From: Imbroritus primus
Lineage (GTDB): Bacteria; Pseudomonadota; Gammaproteobacteria; Burkholderiales; Burkholderiaceae
NCBI RefSeq assembly: GCF_964332355.1
Contig: NZ_OZ201293.1
Coordinates: 310,001 to 374,000, forward strand
DNA: 64,000 nucleotides
Reading direction: 5' to 3'
Shown here: positions 17,025 through 26,800 of the stretch, piece by piece
Position numbering within the stretch: the stretch's first letter is position 1
How the letters are laid out: each line of letters begins with the position of its first letter
Notes under the pieces: model-generated
Databases searched by the model: none
What the model saw: only the letters and a program-made list of their open reading frames with translations
What the model was told of the DNA's origin: nothing
Position numbers and translations under genes: made by a program

Positions 17025-19184
17025 CTAGCGCGCGATCTGGAAGGTGTACACCCGCATGCTGGTCCGCGCGCTGGGTGCCTGCGGCGCCGGCCGTGCCGCG
17101 CGCGTGCGGTAGGCGGCGAAGCCGGCGTCCATGAAGGCCATCACATCGTCGTTCGCGGCGGCTTCATTACCGGGAGTAGCCCCTCGTGTTTGCGCCAGGG
17201 ATGGCTGCGCGAGAAAGGAAAAATCGGCGCGCTCCTGCCCGCGGCCGGCATCCACGGCAATCGTCAGCAGCCGTTCCATGCCCAACGTATCGTCGGTGAT
17301 CTCGATCTCGAAGGCATGGCTGGCGTTCGGTTCGAGGCGGTTGCTCGCGCCCGCCCCATCGGGAAACAGCGTATTGATGCCATAGCGCGCATCCAGATAC
17401 AGCATGGTCACGTCGACTGGCGTGAGGCCAGTATTTCGCATGGCGACCGCCAGCCGGTCGCCTGGTCGCAGCGTCGGCACCTGCTCCGGCGCGACGTCGA
17501 CCGTACCTTCCGTGCTGGCCCGACGCAGCGAGACCTCAAGGCGCGAGGTCGCGTCTCCGGTCTCGGACAATCGGGCCGCGAGGCGCAGCAGGTTGGTCGC
17601 GCGTGCCACGGCGTGCAGCGAAGTTGCCAGCCTGCGCTCCAGGCTGGCTTTCGTATCGGCTGTGGCCAGCAGTGTCGCGCTCTGCGGGCATGTGCCATTG
17701 CCATCGGTACCGGTGTCGCACGATGTCCCGTGCAGCGACGGCGGCAACAGTACGATGCGGTCCGGCCGCAGCTTGAGCAGGACGTCCCCTTGCGCCGGGG
17801 CATCCACCCAGGTGAGCACGGTCCCGGGGACCGCGTCAGGCATGCCGCGCAGGCGCTTCACCGTTGCGCTGCCTGCGCACGCTGTCTGCTGGCAGTCGCG
17901 CCCATCCACGCTGACGCGCAATGCGTAGTCCGGCAGCGATTGCACGGCTCGCGCATACGTGCCTTTCGGCAGCGTGGCGAGTTGTAGTGCGGGCTTGCCG
18001 CGATATGTCACCGGTTCGGCACGGGCCATGGCGAGCGACACATCGGTCAGGCGAATATAACCAAGCGCCTTGTCGGTCGGGGCCAGCGGATCCGCCATGA
18101 CGGCAAGCGTCGCGCCCTTGATCAAGCCGGCCAGTGCGCCGGCACGAACGGTGAGCGGTGCGCCGGCTTCAAGGGCCCATTGGCGCACGACCGGAACCTG
18201 CTGTCCAAGAACCGGCTGGTCGAGCGCTGTACCTGAGAACAGCGGTGTCACGCGTGTTTCATTCATCGCACCGTAGCGGGCCAGCACATATTGCGCCATC
18301 TGCCGATAGGTCATCGGCGTGCCGGTTTCGAGCGCTTCCATCAACATGTAGCCGAACAGGCCGTACTGGCGGCCTTCGGCGTGACCCACCGGCAGGCGCA
18401 TTTCAGGCGTTGTCTCGCGCGTTTGCGCTGCATAGAAAAAGACGGAGCCGCCATCACCCGTGCCGGCCAGCGCCGGCGAGCCTGGCTTGAGGCTGGCGGG
18501 AGCGGGGCCGCCGCGCATGCGACTGCCTTCGCGCGCGGCGTGATCGAGAACCGTCTGCGGAACGCCCAACTGCATGGGGTTGACGTAGCGCATGCGCACG
18601 TCCGGATTGGCGCCGCGCACCAGCGTAGCGGAATGGCAAGCGTCGAATACGCCCCAGACGAACGCGCCGGTGGCGCGGATCCGGTCGACGGCGGCACGCA
18701 GTTCGGTCTTGATCAGGGCATTCTCGACGCTGCCGCGTGCGCCGGACCAATGACCGATATCGCGCGGCAGGAAGATCTCGAAGAGGCCATCGGTCTCGGC
18801 ACGGCCCTCTTCCGTGGTGCGGTCGGCCGGCTGCTGGCTGCCGTGTCCGGCAAAGTAGAGGAGGACGGTGTCCTCCTTGGTGGCGGTTTTGGCCAGACGA
18901 TCGAGCGCGTCAAGGATATTGGCGCGCGTCGGCAGTTCGGCGCTAGGCACGCCATCCGCGAGCACGGTCATATTGGTTGCCTGAAAGCCCCGGCGGCTCA
19001 GGATGTCGCGCATGCGCGCGATATCGTTGCGCGGACCTTCAAGCTGGAAATTCTGGTCGAGGCTGGGATATTCGGACACACCGACAAGCAGCGCGCGCAT
19101 GGTCGCGGCGTTCGTGCCGGCGGACCAGACTGCAGCAAGGGCGAGGATCAGAGATGGCAGGAGCCGATGCAGTCGTATGCGCAT
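17025..19184 (-). CDS. Exported caspase-like (C14) protein
   Basis: The 719-residue product starts with a clear signal peptide (MRIRLHRLLPSLILALAAVW, ending near GTNAA). A caspase/metacaspase domain follows at about 25-330. The catalytic dyad is intact: His114 in YFAGHGSQQ and Cys183 in VFDACHSAT. The remaining 390 residues are beta-rich with a few cysteines (DGRDCQQTACAG; GTSCDTGTDGNGTCPQ), and I recognise no domain there. The ATG at 19184 was chosen because the signal peptide begins there; 93 upstream codons carry nothing conserved. By family it should be a cysteine peptidase cutting after basic residues, acting in the periplasm or at the surface. It lies 172 bases downstream of a small twin-CX3C protein gene. 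Confidence 0.88.
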   Translation of the reverse strand: MRIRLHRLLPSLILALAAVWSAGTNAATMRALLVGVSEYPSLDQNFQLEGPRNDIARMRDILSRRGFQATNMTVLADGVPSAELPTRANILDALDRLAKTATKEDTVLLYFAGHGSQQPADRTTEEGRAETDGLFEIFLPRDIGHWSGARGSVENALIKTELRAAVDRIRATGAFVWGVFDACHSATLVRGANPDVRMRYVNPMQLGVPQTVLDHAAREGSRMRGGPAPASLKPGSPALAGTGDGGSVFFYAAQTRETTPEMRLPVGHAEGRQYGLFGYMLMEALETGTPMTYRQMAQYVLARYGAMNETRVTPLFSGTALDQPVLGQQVPVVRQWALEAGAPLTVRAGALAGLIKGATLAVMADPLAPTDKALGYIRLTDVSLAMARAEPVTYRGKPALQLATLPKGTYARAVQSLPDYALRVSVDGRDCQQTACAGSATVKRLRGMPDAVPGTVLTWVDAPAQGDVLLKLRPDRIVLLPPSLHGTSCDTGTDGNGTCPQSATLLATADTKASLERRLATSLHAVARATNLLRLAARLSETGDATSRLEVSLRRASTEGTVDVAPEQVPTLRPGDRLAVAMRNTGLTPVDVTMLYLDARYGINTLFPDGAGASNRLEPNASHAFEIEITDDTLGMERLLTIAVDAGRGQERADFSFLAQPSLAQTRGATPGNEAAANDDVMAFMDAGFAAYRTRAARPAPQAPSARTSMRVYTFQIAR

Positions 19185-19356
19185 GGTGATCGCGAGCCGA
19201 TGGGGACAACGCAGGTACGGCACGATGCCTGACACGCCCCAGGGACTGAAGGAATCGAAGGAAAGCGCCGCATCCTGTCCGGAGGGTACGGCCCGCTGCG
19301 GTGTAGGGCGGTCACGGCGGTGGAGATTCGCCGCCGCCGTGACGTGCCTCATGGTA

Positions 19357-19680
19357 TCAGTACGCGCCGCATGCCCGACGGCAGGAATATAGGTTGCCTC
19401 CGTTCGAGCCGCTGATGCAATCCATGACGCATGCGTGTACGCCATAGCCGCGCATTTTTTCACCCGGCTTGGCCTGTGCCTTGGCTTCCGCCTCCACGAT
19501 CTCCTTTTCCAGCTTGACCGCCTCGGCCGTCAGCTTGTCGGCCTGCAACTGCGCCTTGAGGGCTTGAGTACGCAGATCTTGCGCCTGGGTTTCCTTGGCC
19601 GACAGGTCCGCGCCGATGGCGGCGAGGCTGCCGGTGCCCAATGCAAATACTGCCAACATCATCATCAGGTACTTCTTCAT
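19357..19680 (-). CDS. Small exported protein, coiled coil plus twin CX3C motif
   Basis: The 107-residue product has a signal peptide (MKKYLMMMLAVFALGTGSLA) and an Ala/Lys/Glu-rich helical region at about 25-72 with heptad character (LQADKLTAEAVKLEKEIVEA). A C-terminal cysteine hairpin follows: C84-X3-C88-X11-C100-X3-C104. Four cysteines in this spacing would form two disulfides across a helical hairpin after export. An AAGGAGA ribosome binding site precedes the ATG. Function is unknown. It heads the minus-strand unit that continues with the exported caspase. Confidence 0.82.
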   Translation of the reverse strand: MKKYLMMMLAVFALGTGSLAAIGADLSAKETQAQDLRTQALKAQLQADKLTAEAVKLEKEIVEAEAKAQAKPGEKMRGYGVHACVMDCISGSNGGNLYSCRRACGAY

Positions 19681-20177
19681 GTTCTTCTCCTTTGAATAAA
19701 CAAACTCCTCCGTCGCGCAATCCTGCATGCAGTCAGCTCGCGCCTGCATCTGAACCAGTTGCCCGGTGGCGACACAGTGGCGTCATCGCGAGATTTTCCC
19801 AATCCGGGAATGCGTTCCGCGGTGTATTCGAATGCAAAACACAGCGGCCGGATTCCCCGCTAAAGGAGTAACCCAATGTAGTGCTTGCGCCCCGAACCAA
19901 GCTGCGGTTTTCTGTGCGCTGCACACGGTGGGCACGGTGGTTGCCGGGGTACCGGTCTGCGCGGGTGCCACTGCTGATAATGGAACGCAGCAGCATCGCC
20001 AACCGGGTTCACGCTGATCAGAAATTGACTGCGGCGCGGGCGCCTTTGGCGATTAACCCGAACAGCCCTGTTGCTGCGTTACATCACATACAGGGCGGCA
20101 CTGGCGGCGTCGACGGCAGTTGCAGCGCATGACCACCGGGTTGCGTTCTCTCTCAGGAAACCACAGGAAATCACCGC
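19681..20177. promoter_or_regulatory. Divergent intergenic region of the caspase block
   Basis: The 497 bases between two divergent transcription units contain no convincing gene. The octamer GGAACGCA occurs twice and faces outward each time: on the plus strand at 19982-19989, toward the 20178 gene, and on the minus strand at 19818-19811, toward the 19680 gene. GGAAC is the usual core of ECF-sigma -35 elements, and the block encodes an ECF sigma factor, so these are candidate promoters. I see no matching -10 consensus. The rest shows no recognisable feature. Confidence 0.4.
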
Positions 20178-20936
20178 ATGCACCTACGGAAACTTGTCGT
20201 CGCGGGTTTGCTCTGGACGGCTGGCAGTGCGCTCGCGCAGGCGCCGCAGATGACGCTGTCGCTCGGCCCGCACACTGACGCGCCCGACGGTTCGGCCTGC
20301 GCCGCGGTGATGGCCCAGCCGGACGCGGTGACACGCCGCCTGACCGAAGCCGACGTGATCGGCTGGCATGCCGAGCACGGCCGCATGGCGCTCGACCCAG
20401 CCCGCTTTCCTGCGGATTCGGGCCTGCCCGGGCTGATGGATCGTTGTTTCGCACTGGCCATCGACGGCAAAACGGTCGAGGCAGGATTGGCGCTGTCCGT
20501 GAATACGCCGTTGCTGACCGGTTATCCCACGCTCAACGTGGCCGAGCGAAATGGCACGGTGGAGTTGCAGCTCACGAGCAGTAACCATGGCCGTCATATC
20601 CGCCTGGTACACCGCGATGCGCTGCATGCCGTGCTGGCGCAGCCCGCCAGCCTGGCACGTTGGCGGGCGCGTGCACAGCATCCGGAACAGTATGCAGCGA
20701 TGGGCGAGGCGTGGGCGAACGCCGTACGTCGCTTGATTGACCAGAAGATCATCCGGGCCGGCATCCCATTCTCCGATGTGGTGGCGCAACTCGGCGAGCC
20801 GACGCGCAGCACGCCTGGCGATGCCGGCATCGTGCGCTACCAGTGGTATTTCGAGACGCCGATGCACGTTAATCCGATGTTTTCCCTTGCCGCTGAACAG
20901 GGCAAGGTCACCGGCTACCGCCTGGAGCGACGTTGA
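20178..20936 (+). CDS. Exported hypothetical protein with BamE/SmpA-like C-terminal domain
   Basis: The 252-residue product has a signal peptide (MHLRKLVVAGLLWTAGSALA). An N-terminal domain at about 22-150 is homologous by eye to the next gene's product; shared pattern: D-V-x-x-W ... D-x-C-F-x-L-A-x-D-G. A C-terminal segment, IIRAGIPFSDVVAQLGEPT through the end, resembles the short BamE/SmpA fold (Gly-x-x-x-x-x-Val-x-x-x-Leu-Gly-x-Pro). Function is unknown. It is the first gene of a plus-strand set of five; its TGA overlaps the next start (TGATG). Confidence 0.78.
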   Translation: MHLRKLVVAGLLWTAGSALAQAPQMTLSLGPHTDAPDGSACAAVMAQPDAVTRRLTEADVIGWHAEHGRMALDPARFPADSGLPGLMDRCFALAIDGKTVEAGLALSVNTPLLTGYPTLNVAERNGTVELQLTSSNHGRHIRLVHRDALHAVLAQPASLARWRARAQHPEQYAAMGEAWANAVRRLIDQKIIRAGIPFSDVVAQLGEPTRSTPGDAGIVRYQWYFETPMHVNPMFSLAAEQGKVTGYRLERR

Positions 20937-21478
20937 TGATGGCGCGTAATGCATCGATTCGAAGAGCGCCGCAGGCCGGTGGGCCGATGCGCCGGTGGGT
21001 TGCGCTGACATTGATGGCCGGGGTTGTCGCCGTCGCTCAGGATCCGGCACACGCGCAGGATGTGCGGGATGCGCAGCAGGCGCGCCTGGCGCTCTGGGTC
21101 ACCTCGCCGATCGGTGCCAGCAATGCCGCGCATTGCAATATGCCTGCCACCATCCCCCAGGGCCCTCCGGACCTGACCGAGGATGACGTTCTTGCATGGC
21201 AGCCTGCCACGGCGACATGGGCGGTCGATGTGACGCGTCTCGACGTGCACGTGCGCCGGCCCGTCGACCACTGCTTCGTGCTGGCGCTCGATGGGCGCCG
21301 GGTGCATGGCGTCATCCTGGCACCGCAATCCGCGCGCTTGATCCGCTTTCCGACACTGCTCGCTGACGCACGACGTGGCGGCCTGGTGTTGCGTCTGAAT
21401 GCGAGTCATGACGGTCAGGCTTTTCCGCTGGGGCAGGAATGGCTCGATGCGATCCTGCAATCGCGCACTGCGCCTTGA
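20936..21478 (+). CDS. Exported hypothetical protein, paralogue of the preceding gene product
   Basis: The 180-residue product aligns with the N-terminal domain of the preceding protein: DDVLAWQPATATWAVDVTRL and VDHCFVLALDGRRVHGVIL against DVIGWHAEHGRMALDPARF and MDRCFALAIDGKTVEAGLA. It lacks the BamE-like C-terminal part. The ATG at 20936 overlaps the upstream stop; a downstream ATG at 20987 would place the signal peptide (MRRWVALTLMAGVVAVAQ) exactly at the N-terminus and may be the real start. Function is unknown. A tandem duplication is inferred. Confidence 0.75.
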   Translation: MMARNASIRRAPQAGGPMRRWVALTLMAGVVAVAQDPAHAQDVRDAQQARLALWVTSPIGASNAAHCNMPATIPQGPPDLTEDDVLAWQPATATWAVDVTRLDVHVRRPVDHCFVLALDGRRVHGVILAPQSARLIRFPTLLADARRGGLVLRLNASHDGQAFPLGQEWLDAILQSRTAP

Positions 21479-21530
21479 GGGGCATGCGCCTTAGGTTGTC
21501 TTCTTTCCTGATTTTCTTCCGGACCTCGTC

Positions 21531-23105
21531 ATGAAACGACAGTCTTTCCTGATCATCGCGCTGGCCGTGCCCACACTGGCGCTGGCAGGCGTCAGTGCGC
21601 AGAACGGCAATTTCTACATCACCTATGAAGACGTCGCCCATACCCAGGGCGGCCCCGCCTTCAGCCTGCGCCGCACCTACAATTCGTTGAGCCCTGAGCG
21701 CGGCTGGCTCGGTGTGGGCTGGGGCACGCCGTACGAGACACGCCTGGTCGTCATGCCCGATGGCACGGCTGACGTGGTCGAGAATGGATCGGGCAGTGTC
21801 AGCCGCTATCGTCCGGAAGCGCCTGTGGATACTGCCGCAGGTGCCGCGCGGCTGGCCGAAGTCATTGCGGCACGCGACAAGCTTGCGGCCGAGGCGGTGC
21901 CGGTACTGCGCGACCGGCTGGCCGGAGATGAAGCCCTACGCCTGCGCAAGGTGCGCGAGTACGACGTGCGCAGCGATCTGGCGGTGGGCACCGTGCTGCG
22001 TGATCCGCGTTGCCGCGAGGCGACTGTCAAGCGTACTGCCGATGGATATCAGCGGACCACTTGCGCACGCGCCGTGGACGACTTCGATGCACAGGGCCGG
22101 CTCGTACGAAGCGACACCGGCGACGGCCAGCGCATCGTGCTGCACTATGACGACGCGCGCCCCACACGCATCACTGATGCACATGGCCGTACATTGCACC
22201 TGACATGGAACGCCGACGGCCTGCTCAGCACCGTACGCAGCGACGATGGCCGCCGGGCAGCCTATCGTTACAGCACGGCGGGCGATCTGGTGGAGAGCAC
22301 CGATGTCCATGGCACACCGCTGCGCTACACCTACGACGCGGACCATAACCTGACCGAGATCCGCTATATCGATACCACCACCATGCAGATCGCCTACAGT
22401 GTGCCGCGACTCGGCCGTGTCGCATCCGTGACTGAGCGGACTGGCGAGCGCACCGAATACACGTATACGGAAGACACGGTGAACGGCGCAATCGCCGCCA
22501 CCAGTATCCGGACGATCGATAACGATGGCCATGCCCAGGTCCGCCACGTCACGTTCGATCGTGTGCGTACCGACGGCGGCGGCCTGCAGGTCGCAGCAGT
22601 ATCCAGTATGGGCGACCACGGACGCGGCCGGCTCGATACGCGATACGATCAGCAGGGGCGTCTGGTGCATCGGGCGGATGGCCAAGGTGGTAGTACCGAC
22701 TATGTCTACCATCCGAAGACCGGCAAGCTGATCATGCTGCTTGGCTCCAGTACGCAACGCGTGTTCCGTTATGACGATTGTGGACGCCTGATCCAGGCGG
22801 ACAGCAGCGATGGCCGGCATATCGAGCTTACGTATCTCGCGGGCACCCGGCAGATTGGCAGTATGATCGAACGACAGGGCAAGACGGCGCCGCGCGAACT
22901 GAAATTCCGCTACAACCCTGCCGGCAAGCCGGTGGAGATCCAGCTTGTGGGTACGGGGACGATCCATGTCCGCTATGACGCGCAGGGCGAGATCGAGCAT
23001 GTCGAAGCGCCACGCGGCGGCCCACGCACGGCAATGCAGGTGACGCAGGCATTCAGCAACTTGCTGCAGGTCGTCAAGGTGGCTGGTGTCAATACATCGT
23101 TGTGA
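21531..23105 (+). CDS. Short exported Rhs/YD-repeat protein without toxin tip
   Basis: The 524-residue product has a signal peptide (MKRQSFLIIALAVPTLALAG). An Rhs N-terminal entry motif follows (FSLRRTYNSLSPERGWLGVGW), then YD repeats at about 190-500, for example YDDARPTRITDAHGRTLHLTW, RYSTAGDLVESTDVHGTPL and YDQQGRLVHRADGQGGSTDY split across the region. Rhs proteins normally form a shell around a variable C-terminal toxin; here the protein stops after the repeats, with no Rhs core motif, no toxin and no immunity gene. The N-terminal Sec signal is also unlike type VI-delivered Rhs proteins. It is cotranscribed with two small twin-cysteine genes. Confidence 0.83.
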   Translation: MKRQSFLIIALAVPTLALAGVSAQNGNFYITYEDVAHTQGGPAFSLRRTYNSLSPERGWLGVGWGTPYETRLVVMPDGTADVVENGSGSVSRYRPEAPVDTAAGAARLAEVIAARDKLAAEAVPVLRDRLAGDEALRLRKVREYDVRSDLAVGTVLRDPRCREATVKRTADGYQRTTCARAVDDFDAQGRLVRSDTGDGQRIVLHYDDARPTRITDAHGRTLHLTWNADGLLSTVRSDDGRRAAYRYSTAGDLVESTDVHGTPLRYTYDADHNLTEIRYIDTTTMQIAYSVPRLGRVASVTERTGERTEYTYTEDTVNGAIAATSIRTIDNDGHAQVRHVTFDRVRTDGGGLQVAAVSSMGDHGRGRLDTRYDQQGRLVHRADGQGGSTDYVYHPKTGKLIMLLGSSTQRVFRYDDCGRLIQADSSDGRHIELTYLAGTRQIGSMIERQGKTAPRELKFRYNPAGKPVEIQLVGTGTIHVRYDAQGEIEHVEAPRGGPRTAMQVTQAFSNLLQVVKVAGVNTSL

Positions 23106-23115
23106 GGAGCATCGC

Positions 23116-23442
23116 ATGCGTGCATCGTTGTTGCGTCTGGCGGGTAGCATGGCAATGGCGGCGGCCTTGCCCGCCGCCATTGCTTCGCCGACAGCTGATG
23201 AGTATCTGCCGTGTCATCGCCAGGCCGCACGTGCCCTGGAAATGTGCCTGGATGCCGCCCCGGGCGGGTTTCATGACGATTGCTGGAAGCGTGGGCGCGC
23301 CTACCAGCAGGCCTGTTACCGCACGGTCAAGGCCGCGCATGTCCCGGACCGCAAGCGCATCGATGCCATGCGCCGGGCCGAGGACGATGCGCGCAAACGG
23401 GCCGCAGAGGCGCGCAGCCGTGCGCAGGAGGCTCAGCAATGA
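23116..23442 (+). CDS. Small exported protein with twin CX10C motif
   Basis: The 108-residue product has a signal peptide (MRASLLRLAGSMAMAAALPA) and four cysteines spaced C33-X10-C44-X11-C56-X10-C67, the arrangement of a disulfide-stapled helical hairpin. A charged helical tail follows, rich in Arg/Ala/Glu. A TGAGGAGC binding site precedes the ATG at 23116; an in-frame start 30 bases upstream is inside the Rhs gene and unlikely. The stop overlaps the next start (ATGA). The next gene encodes a protein with nearly the same cysteine spacing. Function is unknown. Confidence 0.78.
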   Translation: MRASLLRLAGSMAMAAALPAAIASPTADEYLPCHRQAARALEMCLDAAPGGFHDDCWKRGRAYQQACYRTVKAAHVPDRKRIDAMRRAEDDARKRAAEARSRAQEAQQ

Positions 23443-23744
23443 ATACACGGGCGTGGTACGCGGTGCTGTTCCTGTGGGCAGTCACGCTGGAGGCTGGGGC
23501 ATCTTCTTACCATGATGCATGCGTGGCCGAGGCGCGCGATGCCTTGCGCGACTGTCGTGAAACGACGGGAGACCGGTACGCCTGTACGCAGGATTACCAC
23601 GCGGAGCGTCGCCACTGTACCCGCATCGAGCGGCGCGCCGCACACGACGAGGCGCCGTTGCCCATGTATGGCGGGCCTTATGGCCGCTTTGTGCCGACGC
23701 CGATTCCACAGCGCACGCCTTACATCCTGCCGGGGATGAAGTAG
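23439..23744 (+). CDS. Second small exported twin CX10C protein
   Basis: The 101-residue product has a signal peptide (MNTRAWYAVLFLWAVTLEAG) and four cysteines spaced C28-X10-C39-X9-C49-X10-C60, followed by a Pro/Gly/Tyr-rich tail (MYGGPYGRFVPTPIPQ). The spacing is almost that of the preceding protein, although the sequences are otherwise diverged. GCAGGAGGCTCAGCA provides the ribosome binding site, and the ATG overlaps the upstream stop by four bases. It ends the plus-strand set and converges on the WD40-caspase gene. Confidence 0.76.
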   Translation: MNTRAWYAVLFLWAVTLEAGASSYHDACVAEARDALRDCRETTGDRYACTQDYHAERRHCTRIERRAAHDEAPLPMYGGPYGRFVPTPIPQRTPYILPGMK

Positions 23745-23862
23745 GGTCGCTCAACGCGCTGATCAACCTGCCAGCTAGCGCGCCAAAGAAAGTCCCAAAA
23801 ACTACGCCCCGACGAACACGCGTAACAACATGTCAGTCCGCGCGGCCGGTCTCGCGCCGTGA

Positions 23863-26800
23863 TCAGCGCGGGACGATAGCGATGGTCGCGTCGTGTCGGC
23901 TACGCGTGAAGTCGAATAGCGCAGGCTGCTGCAGGATCTGGTTGCGCTGCACCGGCGTACCCAGCCGCTTGGCGCCGCGCGCCGTGCTGCCGGTCTCGTC
24001 GAGACGGCCGGCCGCGACCTCGCTCGCCAGGTCCGGCACGCGGCGCGTCGCGTAGGCCAGCCACTCGGACAAGGTGATCTTGCCGTCCGTCGGCAGGTGG
24101 TCGGCACGGGTCTGTTCGAGGCCGTCGTTGACGAGCGCGTACGACAGCAGCCCCTGCTGCGTGAGGCGGCTTTCCTGGGCATTTTCCTCCGCCTGGCTGG
24201 CGGCGAGGATGCGCATGTTCTTTTCGTATGCCAGCTGGCCGAGGCCACGCGCACCCATCGGGCCGGGCTTGAAGGCATGCCCGACACTGGCCGCCGACTG
24301 GCACGCGTCGATGATCATGGCGAGCTCCGCGCCATCCACGTCGCGCAGCCAGCCCGCCAGCTCATCGCTGGAAATGGCGCGTGCCAGCAACTCTGGAGTG
24401 GTGGGCCGGCCCTTGCCCACGCCGGTATCGGCGGGGATCAGGTAGAACCGCCCATCGGTGTTGATGCCGTGTCCGGCAAAACTGATCAGCACCAGGTCGT
24501 CGGGCGTCGCGCGCTCTAGCAGGTGGCCGTTGGCGATGTGCCGGACATCCGCATCGCGCCCGGCGAGCCTGTCGAGCACTGCCTTAATGTTGGCGCGGGT
24601 CGCGGCGTTGCCTGCGGGTGTTTGCGTGTCCGAGACCAGCACGATGCTGTGCACGGCCGCATACCGGTTCTGTGCGCGCAACCGTGTCGCGAGCGCCGCT
24701 TCGATGCGGCGCGCATCGTTGGCTGCATACTCGAGATCCCATGCGCTGTTGTCGTGCCGGTTGACGCCGATGGTGACGATCCACGCGCGGGGCTTGACCT
24801 GTGCCACGGGCCGCGCTGGCGTGTAGGTGGCTTGCGCGGTTGCGCTCTTGATGCCGTCATCATTGAAGGCGTACGCGGTGAACCGCAATGGTCCGCCGCC
24901 GGCCGGCAAGCGCACGCGGAAGGTCTGGCGCACGGCGCCGCCCGCGCCGGCCACGATGCCGTCGCGGTAACCGACGAGCTGGCCCTGGCGGAAGAGCCGC
25001 AGGTCGCGTGCTGCCGTACGCACTGTCCCACGTGCGTCGGTACCGGGCCGTTCAATGCCTTGCGCTTCGACGACGACATCGACCCAGGCTGGTGCGCCAG
25101 CCACCGGCAGGAAGGTGACGATGCGCACTTCGGGCTGCACGCGGTTGAGGTCGGCCACGGCCCGCACGGGCGGCAACTGTTCGCCATTGAGCAGGCGTGC
25201 TAGCAGGCGTGGTTCGTAGTAGTCGCGCATGAAGGCTTCGAGCGGCACCGGCGTGAATGGGTCGTCCGGCATTACCCAGTGCAGGCCGCTGATGTCCTCG
25301 AGATCCGAGGCGTCGAAGCGTCCGGTCGCATCCGTCGTTACCCAGGCGCCGTCGGCAAACGTGTATAGGCTGGCAAGGTAGGTGCCGTCCTGCGCGCGCC
25401 AGAACACGGTCTGCTTGTCTGCCCCGGCCGAGACGATGAACTTGCCATCCTCGGAGAAGGCGACGCCCTGCACGGAACTGAGGTGCCGTGACAGCCTGCG
25501 TTGCAGGGTACCAGCGGCCAGGTCCCACAGCTCCACGAAACCGTCGCGCGTACCGGCAGCAATGGTCTTGCCATTCGGTGAAATGGCGACGGCATCCACC
25601 CATGTGCCGGAGGCCGGCGGCAGATGGTTGCGCATGACGCGTACCGGTTGCAAGGTCGCGGTATCCCACAGGCGCAGCGTCTGATCGCTGCTGCCCGACA
25701 GCAGCGTGCGGTTGTCAGGTGCAAATGCCAGGCTGGCGACCGGCATCTCATGTCCGGTCAGTGTGCCAAGCGGCTTGCCGGATGGCAGCTCCCACAGCGC
25801 GATGTCCTGGTGGCGCATCGGGTCCGTGGGTTGTTCCGTGGATGCCAGTCGTCCATCCACGACCCGGAACACCGGCTGGTAGCCGCCGATGGTCGCAGCG
25901 CGCCGGCCGTCGGCGGAGATGGCGATGGTGTGCGGGCAGCGGACCGGCAGCGTGACGATGCGCTCCCACGTTTCCGCCTGCCAGATGTCGATGGACGTGG
26001 CGGCCATGCCCCACGATGCACCCAGCTTGCCGTCGGCGAAGATGCTGAACTGCGTGTCTTCCTCGCGTTGCAGCAGGTTCTCGTGATCGAGCCGGCCGAT
26101 CATGCTGCCTGTGTCGAGCCGCCACACTTCGAGTTTGTCGCTGGCGGTATGGGCCTCGAGACGGTTGGCGAACATCTGCACCATCCGCACCTCTTCGGCT
26201 TCGCCGCCCATATGCGTCAGCCGGCCATCCTGGCGGACGGTGATGCGTTTGTCTTCACCCCATGCCAGGGTGCGGCCATCAGGCGAAATCGCCAGCACGT
26301 TGGAGACCTCCGCCAGTTCGCGTACGGAGAAATCGCTCGCCGGATAGTCGGGGGCGCGGATCCGTGCCGTGCTCTGTCCCGTCGCACGGTCCCAGATGCG
26401 TACCGTCTTGTCCGCGCTGATGGACATCAACTGTGTTCCATCCCGGTTCGCCACCACGCTGTGCACGCCGCCCTCATGGCCCTGCAGCACGGCCACTTCC
26501 CGGCCATCGCGCATGTCGCGCAGGCGCACCATGCGGTCCAGTCCGCCCAGCGCGAGCAACGTGGTGCCGGGGACGTAGGCGACCGAGAGCAGTCCGGCTT
26601 GCGGGATCGTATCGCTTCGCAGCGCTTGCCCGTCGGCGGGGTTCCAGAGGCGCAGCGTGTTGTCGAGGCTGACCGAGGCCAGGGCCGCGCCATCCCCAGA
26701 GAACGCCAGGCCGGTGACATGCTGGTTGTGTCCCTTGACCCGGTGACGTGGCTCGCCGCTCGCTGTGTCCCACAGGAACACGCTGCCGCCGCGCGTACCT

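Noticed and set aside
21531..23105. Rhs toxin with immunity gene
   Set aside because: The protein ends after YD repeats with no toxin domain, and the next genes encode signal-peptide proteins with twin CX10C motifs, not a cytosolic immunity protein.
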